Shown here piece by piece: positions 22,025 to 31,615 of a stretch of 64,000 bases of DNA. Under the pieces are notes generated by a model. It was not told where the DNA came from, ran no database searches, and saw only the letters and a list, made by a program, of their open reading frames with translations. The translations under genes were made by a program, and so were the position numbers. Numbering within the stretch: position 1 is the stretch's first letter; each line of letters starts with the position of its first letter. Source of the DNA: Sceloporus undulatus (Eukaryota; Chordata; Lepidosauria; Squamata; Phrynosomatidae); contig NC_056527.1 in the NCBI RefSeq assembly GCF_019175285.1, positions 71,911,937 through 71,975,936 of the forward strand, given 5' to 3'.

Positions 22025-24390
22025 GAGGAGGAGAAAAGTAGCTGGGTGGCCATTTTGAGTGGTATTTGAATCTTTTTAAACCCTTAGGAGAGGCTGCTTG
22101 TTGCTGAGGGGGTGGAGCTTCTGTGAGTCATATCTGTGAGTGGTGGAGCTAGCAGACTAGCTCTATATAAGTCCTCACAGAGCCTTTCCAGAGTAGTTCC
22201 TACCACAGGGGGGAGAAGTAGAGAAGTAGCTGGGCGGCCATTTTGAGTGGTGAGTGTTTGAATTTTCTTTAAACCCTTAGGAGAGTGTGCTGAGGGAATG
22301 GAGCTTATGTGTATCATATCTGTGAGTCACTAGGGGGTGGAGCTAGCAGACTAGCTCTATATAAGTTTTCCCAGAGCCAAAGAGAACTACAGCAGAGGCT
22401 TAGTTGATTGAACTCACTGCCAGAGATTGGTGAAAAGGCCAGGTCATCAGGGCCTTAATGTTGGTGTTTAGCAAAGGATTTTTTGAGGAGGAAGTCAACA
22501 ATCCTGTTTCAGTAATTACTTAAGATTTCTCAGTATGGACACTGACGAAACTGCTGCAGTCACCTGCAACACTTGTGGGATGTTTGCCTTCTTGCCTACA
22601 GATGTTGAGAACTTCACATGCACCAAGTGCAAGTTGGTAGCACTCTTAGAGGAGAAAGTCCAGCAGCTGGAGTCCAGAGTAGCTACATTTCAGCATATTA
22701 GGGAGCAAGAGGATTTCCTGGACAGAATGGAGCAAACGGTCTTGGACGGGGACCACACAGCGGAAGTTGCTGGGGTGGAGGAGGTCACTTCACATACACA
22801 GTAGGTAGACAGCTGGAGGAATGTCACACAGAGAACTAGGCCAACAAGGGATTGTTCTGGGAGCTTGCAGTTAGAGAACCGATTAGAAGCGCTTTCCCTT
22901 ATCAAGGAGGACGAGGAAGAGCAACATGGACAGACTTCAGGGACAGAGCAGGGGAGCCTGATTGCTCCACCAGAGGGAACAGTCGCTGCTATACCTTGGA
23001 GCAGGCGTGTGGTCGTAGTGAGGGACTCCTTGCTGAGGGGTACAGAAGCAGTGATTTGTAGGCCTGGCAAGATATCTCGAGAGGTGTGTTGTCTCCCCAG
23101 GGCAAAGATCCGTTATGTGACAGACAGGCTGACAGGACTGGTCAAGCCAACTGACCAATACCCCTTCCTTTTAGTCCATGTGGGAACCAATAATACTGCA
23201 AGACACAGCTTTCAGAACATCAGAAGGGATTACCAGGCTCTTGGTAGGAAGCTAAAAGAAATGGATGCACAAGTTGTCATCTTGTCTCTTCTACCAGTTG
23301 AAGGGCATAGTCCAGGAAGGGAGAGGAAAATAGCAGATGTAAACAACTGACTCCGCAGATAGTGCCGCCGAGAACAATTTGGATTCTTTGATCATGGGCT
23401 GTGGTTCCATGGTGGGGGGCCTTCTGGCATCTCACACCAGTTGGAAGAAATGTTTTTGCCAACAGTCTCAAGAATTTGATCAGGACAGCTTTAAACTGAG
23501 TTCCGTGGGGACGGGAAACAATATTATGGAAAGCAAAAGGGATGGAGAAAAGTAGTCAAACTGACATAGAGGAAACAAGACAAATAGTGCAAGAACCCAA
23601 CAGTGGGAGGCAAAAAAGCTTGCACAGGCAGCAAGTAAAGAGGACCCATGGTCTGCAATGTCTCTACCTAATGCACAGAGCATGGGAAATAAGCAAGATG
23701 AACTCAAACTCCTAGTACAACAAAGCAAATATGATATCACAGGCATCCTTGAAACCTGGTGGGATGAGTCTCACAATTGGAATGTAGAAATAGAGGGGTA
23801 TAACTTTTTTTAAAAGAAATAGGCCAAACAGGAAAGAAGGAATAACACTATATGTCAGAGATATTACACCAGTGAAGAGATTCAGGACATCAATACTAGA
23901 AGCCAGGTGGAGAGCATCTGGATAAAAATTAAAGGGGAGGGAAACAACAAGGATGTTATGGTGGGAGTCTACTACAGACCCCCAAGTCAGATGGAGTAAA
24001 TTGATTATGCCTTTCTAGAACAGATGACTACACACTCAGAAAGAAGGGATGTAGTAGTGATGGGTGACTTCAACTATCCTGATATTTGCTAGAATTCAAG
24101 TCGGCCAAATCCTAAAGGTCTAGCAAATTCCTCACTTGCCTCAAAGACTATTTCATTTTCCAAAAGGTGGAAGAGGCAACAAGGGGGTCAGCTATTTTAA
24201 ATCTGATCCTAACCAACAGGATTGACTTGGTTAATGGGGTGCAAGTGGTGGGATCATTAGGTGGAAGTGACCATGTTCTCCTGGAGTTTGTTATACAGTG
24301 AAAAGGAAAAGCCAGGCATAGTCAGACACGCATTCTAGACTTTAGGAGAAACACAAAAGACTCCTCAGAAGACATCCTAGTAAACCAGTC
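22025..24390 (+). repeat. CR1 LINE: 5' UTR units, ORF1, endonuclease
   Basis: Two tandem 5' UTR units (about 22030-22225 and 22226-22377), each with GGCCATTTTGAGTGGT and CTCTATATAAGT. ORF1 starts at 22535 with a CNTCGMFAFLP zinc-binding block, then an esterase-like domain (VVVVRDSLLRGTE, HVGTNN; 22865-23350). Endonuclease follows from 23660 (NAQSMGNKQDE, GILETWWDESHN, GVYYRPPSQ, GDFNYPDI). Truncated near 24390 before the RT. Several stops in the endonuclease part. Confidence 0.9.
22535..23350 (+). pseudogene. CR1 ORF1 (zinc-binding plus esterase-like)
   Basis: Two open segments: 22535-22804 (CNTCG and CTKCK pairs, then a leucine-rich helix with EEKVQQLESRV) and 22865-23350 in another frame. 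The second carries the SGNH-type nucleophile block RDSLL and the VHVGTNN block. In CR1 elements this protein binds nucleic acid and has esterase activity. The frame change and the stop at 22804 show a dead copy. Confidence 0.75.
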
Positions 24391-24394
24391 TGAC

Positions 24395-24780
24395 AAAGAA
24401 GAACAAGACAAGGAAGAAGAAGGAAAATAATATTTCACAAAGGAAGGAGGAGAAATACCAGATACCAAAGATAAATCCATAGACAGTACTAAAATTTAAA
24501 AAAAGAAAAGAAAAAAGATCATGCATCTTACAATTTAAAGATTCTTTCTTGGAACATTAAGGGACAAACAAACAGGAAATATTTCATTTATTAAGAAAAC
24601 AAAATAATAACATGTCTACAGGAGACACATATCACAACCAAAAACAAGAGACTCCTTTAAAAAAAGAAGTTGGGCATGAACTTTATCTCTGCAGCTAAAC
24701 AGAAAAAGGAAGCTATTGTTGTTTACGTTGTAAAAAATGAAAATGAACAAACTATTCAATGATAACAAAGGTCACAATTT
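24395..24780 (+). repeat. L1 LINE fragment, start of endonuclease
   Basis: Decayed text LSWNIKGQTNRKYF, then CLQETHITTKNKRLL and KEAIVVYVVKNE matches the L1 ORF2 start. Abuts the broken CR1. Confidence 0.7.
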
Positions 24781-24784
24781 TTTT

Positions 24785-25015
24785 TATTTACTTAGATTAT
24801 TTATACCCCACTCTTCAACCACAAAAGCTCTCAGAGTGGCTTACCAAATGGTTAATTAGACGGTTCCCTGTCCTCAGGCTTACGATCTAAAAAGACATGA
24901 CAGAAAAGGAGGAGGGAATGGTAGTGGGGAAAGGGATCAGGTCCAGCAGTTCTTCTCTCCCTCTGAGGCCTGGACCAAGGCAGATGGACTGAAGGGAAGA
25001 GTCATATTCTTATTC
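24785..25015 (-). repeat. L2-tailed SINE-like repeat
   Basis: TTATTTATACCCCACTCTTCA on the plus strand. The stem CCACTCT/AGAGTGG (24808-24814/24833-24839) is perfect. Body shares TACGATCTAAAAAGACATGA with the copy at 11640. Confidence 0.75.
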
Positions 25016-25059
25016 TAGGCCAGCTCTGATGGAACTGACAGGCCTTTCCCTCCCTTTCA

Positions 25060-25327
25060 GCTGGATGATGCAAACTGCAGGAAAAGAGATTCCACCTCAA
25101 CATTAGGAGGAACATCCTGACAGTAAGGGCTGTTCAACAGTGGAACACACTTCCTTGGAGAGTGGTGGACTCTCCTTCCTTCGAGGTTTTTAAACAGAAG
25201 CTGGATGATCAGATGGGGATGCTTTGTTGGAGATGCTTTGACTGAGAGTTCCTGCATGGCAGGGGGTTAGACTGGATGGCCCTTGTGGTCTCTTCCAACA
25301 CTATGATTCTATGATTCTAGGATATTA
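25060..25327 (+). repeat. CR1 LINE 3' end
   Basis: AAAAGAGATTCCACCTCAAC, later CTGGATGGCCCTTGTGG, ending in CTATGATTCTATGATTCTA. 5'-truncated. Confidence 0.9.
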
Positions 25328-25329
25328 TA

Positions 25330-25825
25330 TTATTTTATATTATCATACTATATTGGTACTGAGTTGTTACTACAAGAAAAAATATTGTTTGTTGTAATTT
25401 ACACACCTCGGGGGGGTGGGGGGAATCCAGACAGACATGTCCTTTAATCTTCATTCCTTTAATTTTATTGGATCTAATCGCATCGTTTAATGGTGACTTT
25501 GAGGCAAAACAGATCAGCAGCTTCAACCTGCTTCAGGGCAGCATGGGGCATGGACTACAGGAGGGCATGGAAAGAAAGCCTTCAGATGACACATGCAATG
25601 TAGATGCTCCCAAGCTGGCATCATGTCACCCACCTGCCCAGATGGTGGGCAGCGTTGTAGCACTCTGGCAGCATGGCGTTTGGCTGCTGCATGCTGCCGA
25701 AGTGCCAAAGAGGCACAGCTGCAGCAGAAAAGACACCCTTTTTCCAACCCAAATATCAATGCCAGTTTTTTGTTGTTCACATTCTATTATTCGCAGCTAT
25801 TTAGTATAGCCCTAATGTTGTTCCC
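25330..25825. other. Intron DNA without recognised feature
   Basis: No family recognised. Overlapping ORFs on both strands lack conserved motifs. Confidence 0.4.
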
Positions 25826-25829
25826 CTCT

Positions 25830-27165
25830 CTATTGACGCTCCCTTGTCGTGGGGGAGAAGCTTGTGTACCCTAATGAAATTGTGAGCTATGCTGGCGGTG
25901 GTATAATAGCCTCCCATGCCAGACAGGTCACAACTGAAGGGTCTGACCAAGAGCACCAAAGGGCAGGATGGGCTCTCTAGCCTTATGGCAACCATTCTAG
26001 GAGAAGGAAAACTCTAATCCCAAACCCAGGCAGATGGTGCTCATCTAACCCTGTAAGGTCAACCATCTAAGAGAAGGAAGCTCTAATCAAACCTACGACC
26101 CAAGGACCTCGCTGCCACCATCCATGCTTGTCAAGGCTTCAGCAGACGAACCTCTGGTTTAAAGGGTGAGGCCAGTTCTGTGCATGCTGCGCTCCACCAG
26201 AAAAATCCATTGCACAGGCTTGAAGGATACATACAATTTACGAAAAAACCCTGTAGCGATAGGTGAGGGATGAAACGGCAGGTGTAAAGATGCACTGGAA
26301 GCCACAGACCCAACCCTGCATGCAAGCAGTTCAGGACTTTGGTTGCTTGAGACTGACCCGGGAGATGACAGATTAGTTCCTGCCATTGCAGAAGAACTTC
26401 TCCCTGAAAGCGAATGTGGCTTTAGAGCTAATAGGAGCACTACAGATATGGTATTTGCCCTTAGACAACTGCAAGAGAAATGTCGAGAGCAGAACAAAGG
26501 ACTCTATGTAACATTTGTCGACCTCACCAAAGCCTTCGACACTATGAGTAGAAAAGGTCTGTGGCAGATCCTGGAACAACTAGGATCCCCCCCCACCAAA
26601 TACCTCAATTTGATTATCCTGCTACTTGAAGGCCAGCAAGGTCAAGTCAGATATGGCAACGCTCTCTCGGAGCCCTTTCTTATAACTAATGGTGGGAAAC
26701 AAGGTTGTGTTCTCGCTCCAACTCTATTTACAATCTTCTTCAGCATGATGCTCCAAAGGGCCACGGCAGATTTCAAAGAAGAAGAAGGTATTTATATATG
26801 CTACCGTACTGATGGTAGCCTGTTTAACTTAAGCCGTCTGAGGGCTCGCACTAAGACTCTGAACTATCTAGTCCGTGAGCTGCTTTTTGCTGATGATGCT
26901 GCCCTCGTTGCCCATATGGAAGCAGTTCTGCAGCACCTAACATCTTGTTTTGCTACAGCTGCAGAGCTCTTTTGGCTGAAAGTCAGTCTGAAGAAAACGG
27001 AAGTTCTCTACCAGCTGGCACCTCAGGAAGAACACTACCATCCCCACGTCACTGTTGACAAATCTGTGCTTAAGTCCATTCAGCAGTTCACCTACCTGGG
27101 AAGCATCATCTCCTCAAACACCAAGATTGATAAAGAGATCAATCACACATTAGCAAAGGCATAAA
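25830..27165 (+). repeat. Non-LTR LINE, clade unassigned, with 273-codon RT frame
   Basis: Starts with a structured, GC-rich leader (CGTGGGGGAGAAGCTTGTGT, and AGAAGGAAACTCTAATC-like text twice). From 26343 a 273-codon frame carries RT blocks: ECGFRANRSTTDMVFALRQ, YVTFVDLTKAFD, NGGKQGCVLAPTLF, ELLFADDAALVAH and FTYLGSIIS. The FADD catalytic box is intact. The N-terminus and endonuclease are missing, and the frame ends near 27164 without a tail. The RT resembles sequences common in fish and invertebrate genomes; I cannot fix the clade. Confidence 0.8.
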
Positions 27166-27474
27166 TGTTTTTCCCCTCTCCTCCCTGGAAAAGGAGAAAG
27201 AGGGAGACACGTGTGCCTTGCAAAAAGCAACCAGGGTTCTTTCCCTGCTCCCTGGGGTCAACTTGTACATGAGTATATATGGTATACAATTATCAGAATT
27301 ATATCAGTAAACAAAACTACCTTAATCTCTGGGTCCAGATGAAATGCAAATAGATGAGATGAGAAATATTCTGTCTTTCTTGGTGGACCAGGTATCACTT
27401 TTACTGGACTTGTTCTTCCTGGGGAATAAAGTGAATGTTTTGTGATATATATATTTACAGCACTCAGATGTTAT

Positions 27475-27585
27475 GTTAACTTTACTTTATATAACTTTAT
27501 AATGTATAAACTAAGGAATTTTATAATATTTTTATAATGTATAAAGTTTATAATGTATAAACTAAGGAATTTTATAATAATTATC
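27475..27585. repeat. AT-rich tandem duplication
   Basis: TTTATAATGTATAAACTAAGG and the following AATTTTATAAT are present twice, about 60 bp apart. Confidence 0.8.
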
Positions 27586-27639
27586 TTTGGTAGCAGTGGG
27601 TATTTCTCATACAGCTCCTTCTTCTGAAATATTTGCTGT

Positions 27640-27717
27640 CTCTCATCCAAGTACTAACCAGAATGAACCTGCTTAGATTCCAAGAACAGACAAGGTCTGT
27701 TCTAGAGAGTATTAGTG
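27640..27717 (-). repeat. 5S rRNA-derived SINE fragment
   Basis: Plus-strand CTCATCCAAGTACTAACCAG, then CCTGCTTAGATTCCAAGA, is the reverse complement of the 5S rRNA internal control region (GGTTAGTACTTGGATGAG, with AGCAGG upstream). It is only about 75 bp and diverged, so it is a SINE head or pseudogene, not a 5S gene. Confidence 0.75.
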
Positions 27718-28385
27718 TTGCGATTTCTGGGCAGCCATTTTAAGTTGGTGAGTGTTTGAATTTTTAAAAACTCTTGGGAGTGTGTGTTTGTTGCTGAAGG
27801 GGTGGAGCTTCTGTGAGTCACATCTGTGAGTCAGTAGGGGAGGAGCTAGAAGACTAGCTCTATATAACTCCTCCAAGAGGCTTTCCAGACCATTCAGTTT
27901 CTGCTAGGGAAGAGAAGGAGAGCAGTTTCTGGGCAACCATTTTAAGTGGGTGAGTGTTTGAATTTTTCCCAATCAAGAGAAAGTACAGCACAGGCAGGAG
28001 GGGAGCTGTCAACTTTGTTTTAGAAGTTTTCCTTTAAATCTTTTCCTTTTTTTAAAAAAAAAAGTACTTTTGAGGGTGGTTTTTTCCCCCTTAGAGGAAG
28101 TGAGTCAGAAACTTGCTTTCAGAATGAGCTAGCACCCAGGAGATCTCTAAAGGTTAGATCCCCAGTAGATTGAGCTCACTGACAGAGATTGGTGAAAGGG
28201 CCAGGCCATCAGGGACCTTTAATGTTGCTGTTTATGGGGGGGATATTTAATTTAATTTTTTATTTTTTGAGGAGGAAGGCCACAGTCCTGTTTCACTGCC
28301 TCCTTAAGACTTCTCAATATGGAAGCAGTATGGGAGTTTCTCAAATGGGAGATACTGAAGTTTCAAACAGTTCTAATTTCTGATG
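27718..28385 (+). repeat. CR1 LINE 5' end
   Basis: Two 5' UTR units, full (27725-27935) and partial (27936-), each starting with GGGCA(G/A)CCATTTTAAGT. CTCTATATAACTCC lies in the first. The leader continues through AGGAGGAAGGCCACAGTCCT to an ORF1-like start near 28320, then breaks off. Confidence 0.8.
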
Positions 28386-28735
28386 GGTGTGGTGTGGTGT
28401 AAGCAGCGTTTCGAAGGAGCTCTGGAGAAATGCCGCTCTTGGTTGTGGTAAAAAACATCAACCCCCCCTGAAACAACTATGGAGTGAGTGAATATTAACC
28501 TTCTTGGCTTAGAGTATTTGGTGGGACCCGCAGAGGCTTCCAGACCTGGGTGTATATCCAGCTGTAGGTGGTTTAGAGGTGTGGTGACACTCGGAGAAAG
28601 TTTGGAAACCAAAGGGGAAACCCCAGCAATGCAGAAGCAGCAAAGGTGGTTAATCTGCAAATGCCAAATGCCCCTGTTTTTAAGATTTCCAGATAAGAAG
28701 CTGTATAATTAAGAGTAAAGTCAAACCTAAACCGA
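28386..28735. other. Unclassified DNA between CR1 and DIRS pieces
   Basis: G-rich start (GTGTGGTGTGGTGTAAGC). No conserved motif recognised. Confidence 0.4.
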
Positions 28736-28737
28736 AG

Positions 28738-29320
28738 AGGACAGTTTGCTTACCTATAACTGTAATTCTTCGAGTGGTCATCTGCAAATCCACACAAATG
28801 GGTTATTCTGCACCTGCACAGCATTTCCAGATCCTACTGGAATCACTAGGGAAGACTTTTTGGCAGTAGCTCTGCCCACCCTCTATATAGACAGGAGGTC
28901 TTCCCACCCTTTCTGAGTTCCAAAAAAGGTCCACTGTAAGAGCAGACAAGGAAGAGAGAAGGACACGACAGAGGAGAGGATGGGCGGGAGTTGTGTGGAT
29001 TCACAGATGACCACTCAAAGAACTACAGTTACAGGTAAGCAACCTGTCCTCCTTCTTTGTGGTCTCTGCGAAGCACACAAATGGGTTAGACTGGCAAGCT
29101 TCTCCCATTGTGGAGGAGGGAGTGTCCTGGCAATAAACAATTATTACATCAGAAACAGTGTGAGTGCCATGTTTGACAGGTGCCAACTAACCTTAATGCA
29201 TTCCAGAAAAAAGAACAGCTCTGCCAAAGGCTGCTTCACGTTGGTGTCTGGTATCAAGTCTGTAGTGCTTGATAAAGGTCAGAGGTTGTGACCATACCAC
29301 AGCCTTGCAAATATCCTCCA
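28738..29320 (-). mobile_element. DIRS-like retroelement fossil, 3' end
   Basis: On the minus strand, text near 29310-29200 resembles a tyrosine-recombinase C-terminus (ICKAVVWSQPLTFIKHYRLD). Next come non-coding DNA and a fold-back end whose arms, 28740-28797 and 28990-29049, are near-perfect inverted copies. Only the terminus is present; broken and old. Confidence 0.6.
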
Positions 29321-30342
29321 AGAGAATTCCAAGGAGAAGGAACAACATAGAGGAAAGAGTTTAAGGTAGTAGTAAAAGATTACTGATTTAAAAGTTTACT
29401 ATCTTGGAATGTAAAAGGACTTAATGACAAGAAGAAAATAAAAAACATTTTTCATAAAATAAATCAATTGACATATGATATTATTATTTTACAGGAAAAA
29501 CATAAGAAATAAAGACAAAAGATTAAGGAATTCTAAGCTTGGGGTAGAGTATGTATCAGCATTTAAGCAAAAAGAGAGAGGAATTGTTATTTATGTTACA
29601 AAAAATTAGTACTAGCGAATTGTTTAATGATCTGAGTAGGGATAGAATTAAAGGTACAAGGAAAAGAAATAGTATTAGTAGCAGTATATGCTACACAAGA
29701 GAGGAAAGCTAAATTTTATTTTTAAAAAAACCTTAGTGAAATATTACAGGAATATAATGGAAAAGATTTTTTATGTGGAGATTTCAATGGAGTGCTAGAC
29801 CTATATTTAGACAGATTAGCAAGTAAAAGAGTAAAGGCAAGGTAAGCTGCCAAAAACCTTTTTTGATTTGACTGATTCATTAAACCTGGTAGATATATGG
29901 AGACCTAAGAAAGAGAAGATAAGAGAATTCACTTTCTTCTCAGAAAGACATAGATCATTTGTGAGAATTGATTTTTTTTAATTTCACAAATGCTATGTGC
30001 TAAAGTAAAAAAAGCTGATATATTGGCAAGAACACACTCAGATCACAACCCGATAAGTTTACTTTTGAGAATCATGGAAAATGATTATAGCTGGAAACTA
30101 CAGGAGTACTTGTTGCGAAATGAAAACATCATTAGCGAAGCAAAACAAATATTAAAAAATTATTTTCTAGAAAATATGAACAAAGGTGTTGATTTAGAAA
30201 TAGTCTGGGATGTGGCTAAATCTGTAATACTTTTTTTATACAAAAACACAAAGAGATACAAAAGAAAAAGAAGGTAAAGACAAACTTAATAACAAATGAA
30301 ATAAAAAAGAAAGAAAATGAACTGATGAATAGTAAAGATAAA

Positions 30343-30718
30343 GGTGCGTTACAGACGTACCGAAGGGGTGTACTAGGGTTAGGAAGGAGCGTGGTAGGGT
30401 TGAGAAGGGGCGTCCCTTCTGGACGCCCCTCAACCCTATTACGGACCGAGTCCATAACAAATGGCGGCGCCCGTCCACATGGGGGGCCGCCATTTTGACG
30501 TCGCGGACGATTTGTGTCCACACGTTGTGCAGCGGAAGTGACACCGCGAGTGCGCAACTAGCGCCTCATGGCGCCACTTCCAGGCCACAGAAAGAAGCGC
30601 CATTTCGCCACTTCTTTTCAGCTGCGTCCAGGAACTGTGCGGTTTGACCACTGCAGTTCCCGGACGCAGCAACTGCCAGTGGCGCGATAACACCCGTTTT
30701 GGGTGGTCTGTAACACAC
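30343..30718. mobile_element. 376-bp TIR element with 10-bp target duplication
   Basis: Ends GGTGCGTTACAGAC (left) and GTGTGTTACAGAC (read from right). Flanks are direct copies of TAAAGATAAA at 30333-30342 and 30719-30728. The interior is GC-rich with inverted pieces (GGGCGTCC/GGACGCCC, GGAACTG/CAGTTCC, AAATGGCGG). No transposase. A 10-bp duplication suits Mutator-like elements better than hAT (8 bp), but the superfamily is open. Confidence 0.85.
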
Positions 30719-31163
30719 TAAAGATAAAATAATACAGAAGATCAGAATACTACAAAGACAATATTCAATAGAAAACACAAGAAATAATAAAAATAATGGA
30801 AAAGGTAACGGCTAAACAGTTTCAAAGAGCAAATAAAATAGGAAAATGGCTGTCTTGGAGGTTAAGAAAGGAAAGAGATAAAAATATTATCATAAAAATC
30901 AAAGATTTTTTTTCAGAACAGAAAAAGATTAAAGAAATCTTCTATCATTTTAGTAAAAGCTATAAGGCAAAAGAACTAAAAAATGAAGACATAGAAGATT
31001 ATCTACAACAGTGTAAAATGCCAATAATAGAAAAAGAAGTAAGACAAAAACTAGACCAACTGATTTCAAAAGAAGAATTATGGGAAGCAATAAAAAATGG
31101 CAAAAGTCCATGCCCTGATGGATTTATTGCAAAATTTTATTAAATTTTTAAAGAGGAAATAAA

Positions 31164-31165
31164 TG

Positions 31166-31215
<50 letters not shown>

Positions 31216-31615
31216 CTGGGCGGCTTACAACAGAGGGGATAATAGACGGTTCCCTGCTCTCAGGCTTACAATCTAAAAAGACACAACACAAAAGGAGAAA
31301 GGAATGGTGAGGGGGAATGACGGGATCAGGTCCAGCATTCTTCTCTCCCTCCGAGGCCTGGACTGAGGGGGGCTCTTCTTCTTCAGGCTAGCCCTGTTGG
31401 ACCTGGGCCTGCCTGGTCAACTACCTCATAGACCGGAAGATGACAGTTATGGAGGGAGGAGTCTCTTCTTCCAGGCTAGCCCTGATGAAGCTGGGCCTGC
31501 CTGGTCAACTCCCTCATAGGCCGGAAGATGACAGTTAAGGAGGGAGGAGTCTCTTCTTCCAGGCTAGCCCTGATGGAGCTGGGCCTGCCTGGTCAACTCC
31601 CTCATAGGCCGGAAT
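31164..31615 (-). repeat. L2-tailed SINE-like repeat with tandem part
   Basis: (AAT)n, then CTGGGCGGCTTACAACAG. Inside, a unit of about 82 bp with CCAGGCTAGCCCTGATG and CTGGGCCTGCCTGGTCAAC is repeated three times (31380-31612). Inserted in the L1 linker. Confidence 0.75.

Noticed and set aside
27640-27717. Functional 5S rRNA gene
   Set aside because: Only about 75 diverged bases around the control region are present.
30216-30557. Minus-strand ORFs of 102 and 113 codons
   Set aside because: They start inside a non-autonomous TIR element and read on into antisense L1 DNA. No conserved motif.
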